Positions 62,117 to 64,000 of a DNA stretch of 64,000 nucleotides are shown here, piece after piece. The DNA is taken from NCBI GenBank assembly GCA_030295235.1, contig AP026134.1, forward strand, positions 248,001 through 312,000, read 5' to 3'. This stretch comes from Fistulifera solaris. Taxonomy: Eukaryota; Bacillariophyta; Bacillariophyceae; Naviculales; Stauroneidaceae. The position numbers were made by a program, and so were the translations under genes. The notes under the pieces were generated by a model. That model saw only the letters and a list, made by a program, of their open reading frames with translations. It had not been told where the DNA came from and searched no databases. The stretch's first letter is position 1. Each line of letters opens with the position of its first letter.

Positions 62117-63947
62117 ATGGAGAATAATAATAATACCGAAGGGACGGAAGCCGCATTAGCGTTCCGTGTCGAACGATGTCAGTTGTTGTGGAATCAAGTC
62201 GCCGAAGAATTGCAACGGGTCGATCCAGAACATTATCAATCCTTGCAACAACGCGTCCAGAAAGTCTGCCAGGGCAGTAAACCACCTTCTATTCCTCCTA
62301 CAATTCAACGAATCTTCTTGGACTCCTCATTTAACCATACTCCGGCTATGGAAAGTGAACCGAACGATGGGACCGATCTGAGTCAAGATAACGACATTTT
62401 GGAGACGATTGAACCACTTCGACCCAAGAAGGCCGTCGTCGATGTTTCCGAAATGCAAAAACAACAACACGAACAAATGCAAGAAGCCATCTCACAAATG
62501 GCGTCACAACTGAAACGAGAAACGGCCCGCATCCATTCGACCTTACAACAACAAACCGATCAATTGGACGAAATGGAAGATCTGGTGACAGAAAATGCTA
62601 CCAAAGTCACGGATTTGACGAAAAATGTCCAAGAGCATGTGGAGAAAGGATGGAGAAAAACAATTGGGACATGGACCTTGGTGTTCACCGTGGCGGGAGC
62701 GTTTCTGTTCTGTATGGTGACGATTTCTATGGTACCCAAACGACAAGGGACGTGTTTGTTCTTTTGTGCGAAAACAGACGATCAATATTGTCGGATCTTA
62801 CCGGGAGGACGTCAGGAATGTATACCGGTCGCGGAAATCAATGTTGGAAAACAACAAGCCAGCGAATGTACGGTGGATGGCGAGTGCATGGAAAATCATA
62901 AGGAAACAAATCAGCGAGACGCACGATCCGCTGTCAATGTATTCGCCGAAGAAGCGGCCATCGATGAAATTGATCCAAATATTCCCTTCTACAATGGCCG
63001 ACCTTTTTCGGGAAAAGAAATACGCAAAGCCGCTGCGGGGGTGATTTGCGAGCCTTGTCGGCCATGGTGGAGATGAAGCCAGAATTCATCGATGCACAAG
63101 ATTCGAATGGATGGTCGGCTTTGCATCTTGCGGCTCGATCCGGTCATGAAGACATTGTGCTCTACTTGTTAGACCATGGATGTAATGCGGTAGTGGAAAC
63201 CAGCAACGGGCGCACTGCACTCGATATTGCCTACGGAAAGCACGGAGCGGATCATCCCGTATCCAAATTGCTCGAGGAACTGTTCGAAAGTGGTTCCACT
63301 CCGAATGGCCAGCGTGAAGCCAAACAGCCACCAACGGGGAGGACATTCGGAGCGCGTCACAGACTGGAAATTTATCGCAACTGATGGAAATGCTTTTGGC
63401 TGCCCCCGATCTCATCGATGCGCAAGATAATAACGGCTGGGCCGCGATTCATCTTTCGGCGCGGGCTGGTCATACACCTGTCATTCAGTATTTGATAGAA
63501 GCTGGTTGCCAAACGCAAATCAAGACGAAGAGTGGTGAGTCTGCACTAGCGATTGCTGTTCGGGCGCTGGGCCATGATCATGCTATTGTGCATATGCTAG
63601 CGGCACGTCCGGATGCCGAACCAATGGTCCAGGGACGAATTTTTACCGAACATGATGTTCGTCTCGCTGCACAGCAAGGGAATCTAGAGCTATTGAAAGA
63701 GATGGGCGCCATCAAGCGAAAGTGGCTAGAAAGTCATGATGAAAATAAATGGGCCGCGTTGCATCAGGCAGCCCGAAGTGGGCACCTGGAGATTGTTGAG
63801 TATCTCCTTGAGCAAAGATGTGATCCAAACGCGCTAACGAAAAGTGGCAGCACGGCTTTGGATATTGCTAAAAATCTTCATGGAGACGATCATCCTGTTG
63901 TTACCTTACTTATGGAAAGCCAACGATTCCAACATACGGAATTGTAA
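62117..63947 (+). CDS. SNARE-like (Use1-like) membrane protein fused to ankyrin repeats
   Basis: About 610 aa from the ATG at 62117. N-terminal helices (VERCQLLWNQVAEELQRV), a heptad-rich segment (ISQMASQLKRETARIHSTLQ, then DEMEDLVTENATKVTDLTKN) and one transmembrane helix (TLVFTVAGAFLFCMVTISMV) resemble ER SNAREs of the Use1 type. After the helix come a Cys-bearing stretch (CLFFCAKTDDQYC) and three ankyrin modules (DAQDSNGWSALHLAARSGHE; DAQDNNGWAAIHLSARAGHT; ENKWAALHQAARSGHL), each preceded by a similar helix pair. The frame steps at two G-runs, 63037-63041 and 63336-63339; one more G in each gives the continuous protein. If the SNARE reading is right the ankyrin part would lie across the membrane; the opposite topology is possible. 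Confidence 0.72.
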
Positions 63948-64000
63948 ATGCAGTTGTGAATAAGAGTTAAATGTGACATATTAATAAACGGATATCAAGG

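Overview
The window looks like nuclear DNA of a diatom (photosynthetic stramenopile). Genes are close together on both strands and carry short introns of about 55-160 bp with GTAAGT/GTACGT donors. Several proteins are typical of diatom genomes: a heat-shock factor, secreted fasciclin-domain and Thr/Pro-rich wall or adhesion-type proteins, an algal-type mannitol dehydrogenase, DUF389 membrane proteins and many ankyrin proteins. Species cannot be read from sequence alone. At least twelve otherwise well-conserved reading frames break at short mononucleotide runs, which suggests homopolymer-length errors in the underlying reads (pyrosequencing-like). An assembly such as Fistulifera solaris would fit, but that is only a guess.

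Layout. 0-14.7 kb: a TruA-type pseudouridine synthase (cut by the left edge), a membrane-anchored CoaD-like nucleotidyltransferase, two tandem DUF389 genes, a small non-autonomous transposon with perfect target-site duplication, a DUF2256 zinc protein, a JmjC ribosomal oxygenase, a heat-shock factor with a 22-nt micro-exon, mannitol 2-dehydrogenase and an ankyrin-methyltransferase. 15-31 kb: a large two-FAS1 cell-surface protein, a secreted unknown, xylose isomerase, a CS-domain protein, LSM5, an RCC1-repeat protein, a membrane aspartyl protease, an ER strictosidine-synthase-like protein ending in KDEL, and a secreted protein with two 8-cysteine modules. 31-48 kb: an unknown acidic protein, a nitroreductase, two type II membrane glycosyltransferase-like proteins, a TPX2-like spindle protein with a mini-relative nearby, a decayed nucleoside hydrolase, a GCNA-type SprT protease with HMG box, and two tandem four-helix membrane proteins.

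48-57.4 kb is an accessory island unlike the rest. It holds degenerate hairpin repeats, 3.4 copies of a 261-bp tandem repeat with strong GC palindromes, an unrecognised protein family present as one long and one decayed copy, nested tandem arrays with intron-like borders (including 2.1 copies of a 354-bp unit), and one intact 716-aa tyrosine recombinase resembling Crypton transposases. 57.8-64 kb returns to ordinary genes: an aldo/keto reductase, a secreted SAARP-like protein, a transglutaminase-like protein, and a SNARE-like membrane protein fused to ankyrin repeats.

No operons, rRNA, tRNA or CRISPR were found. Neighbouring genes mostly do not form pathways. The common theme is secretory and cell-surface biology (FAS1, Cys-rich, SAARP-like, transglutaminase-like, glycosyltransferases, aspartyl protease, KDEL protein) mixed with housekeeping genes.
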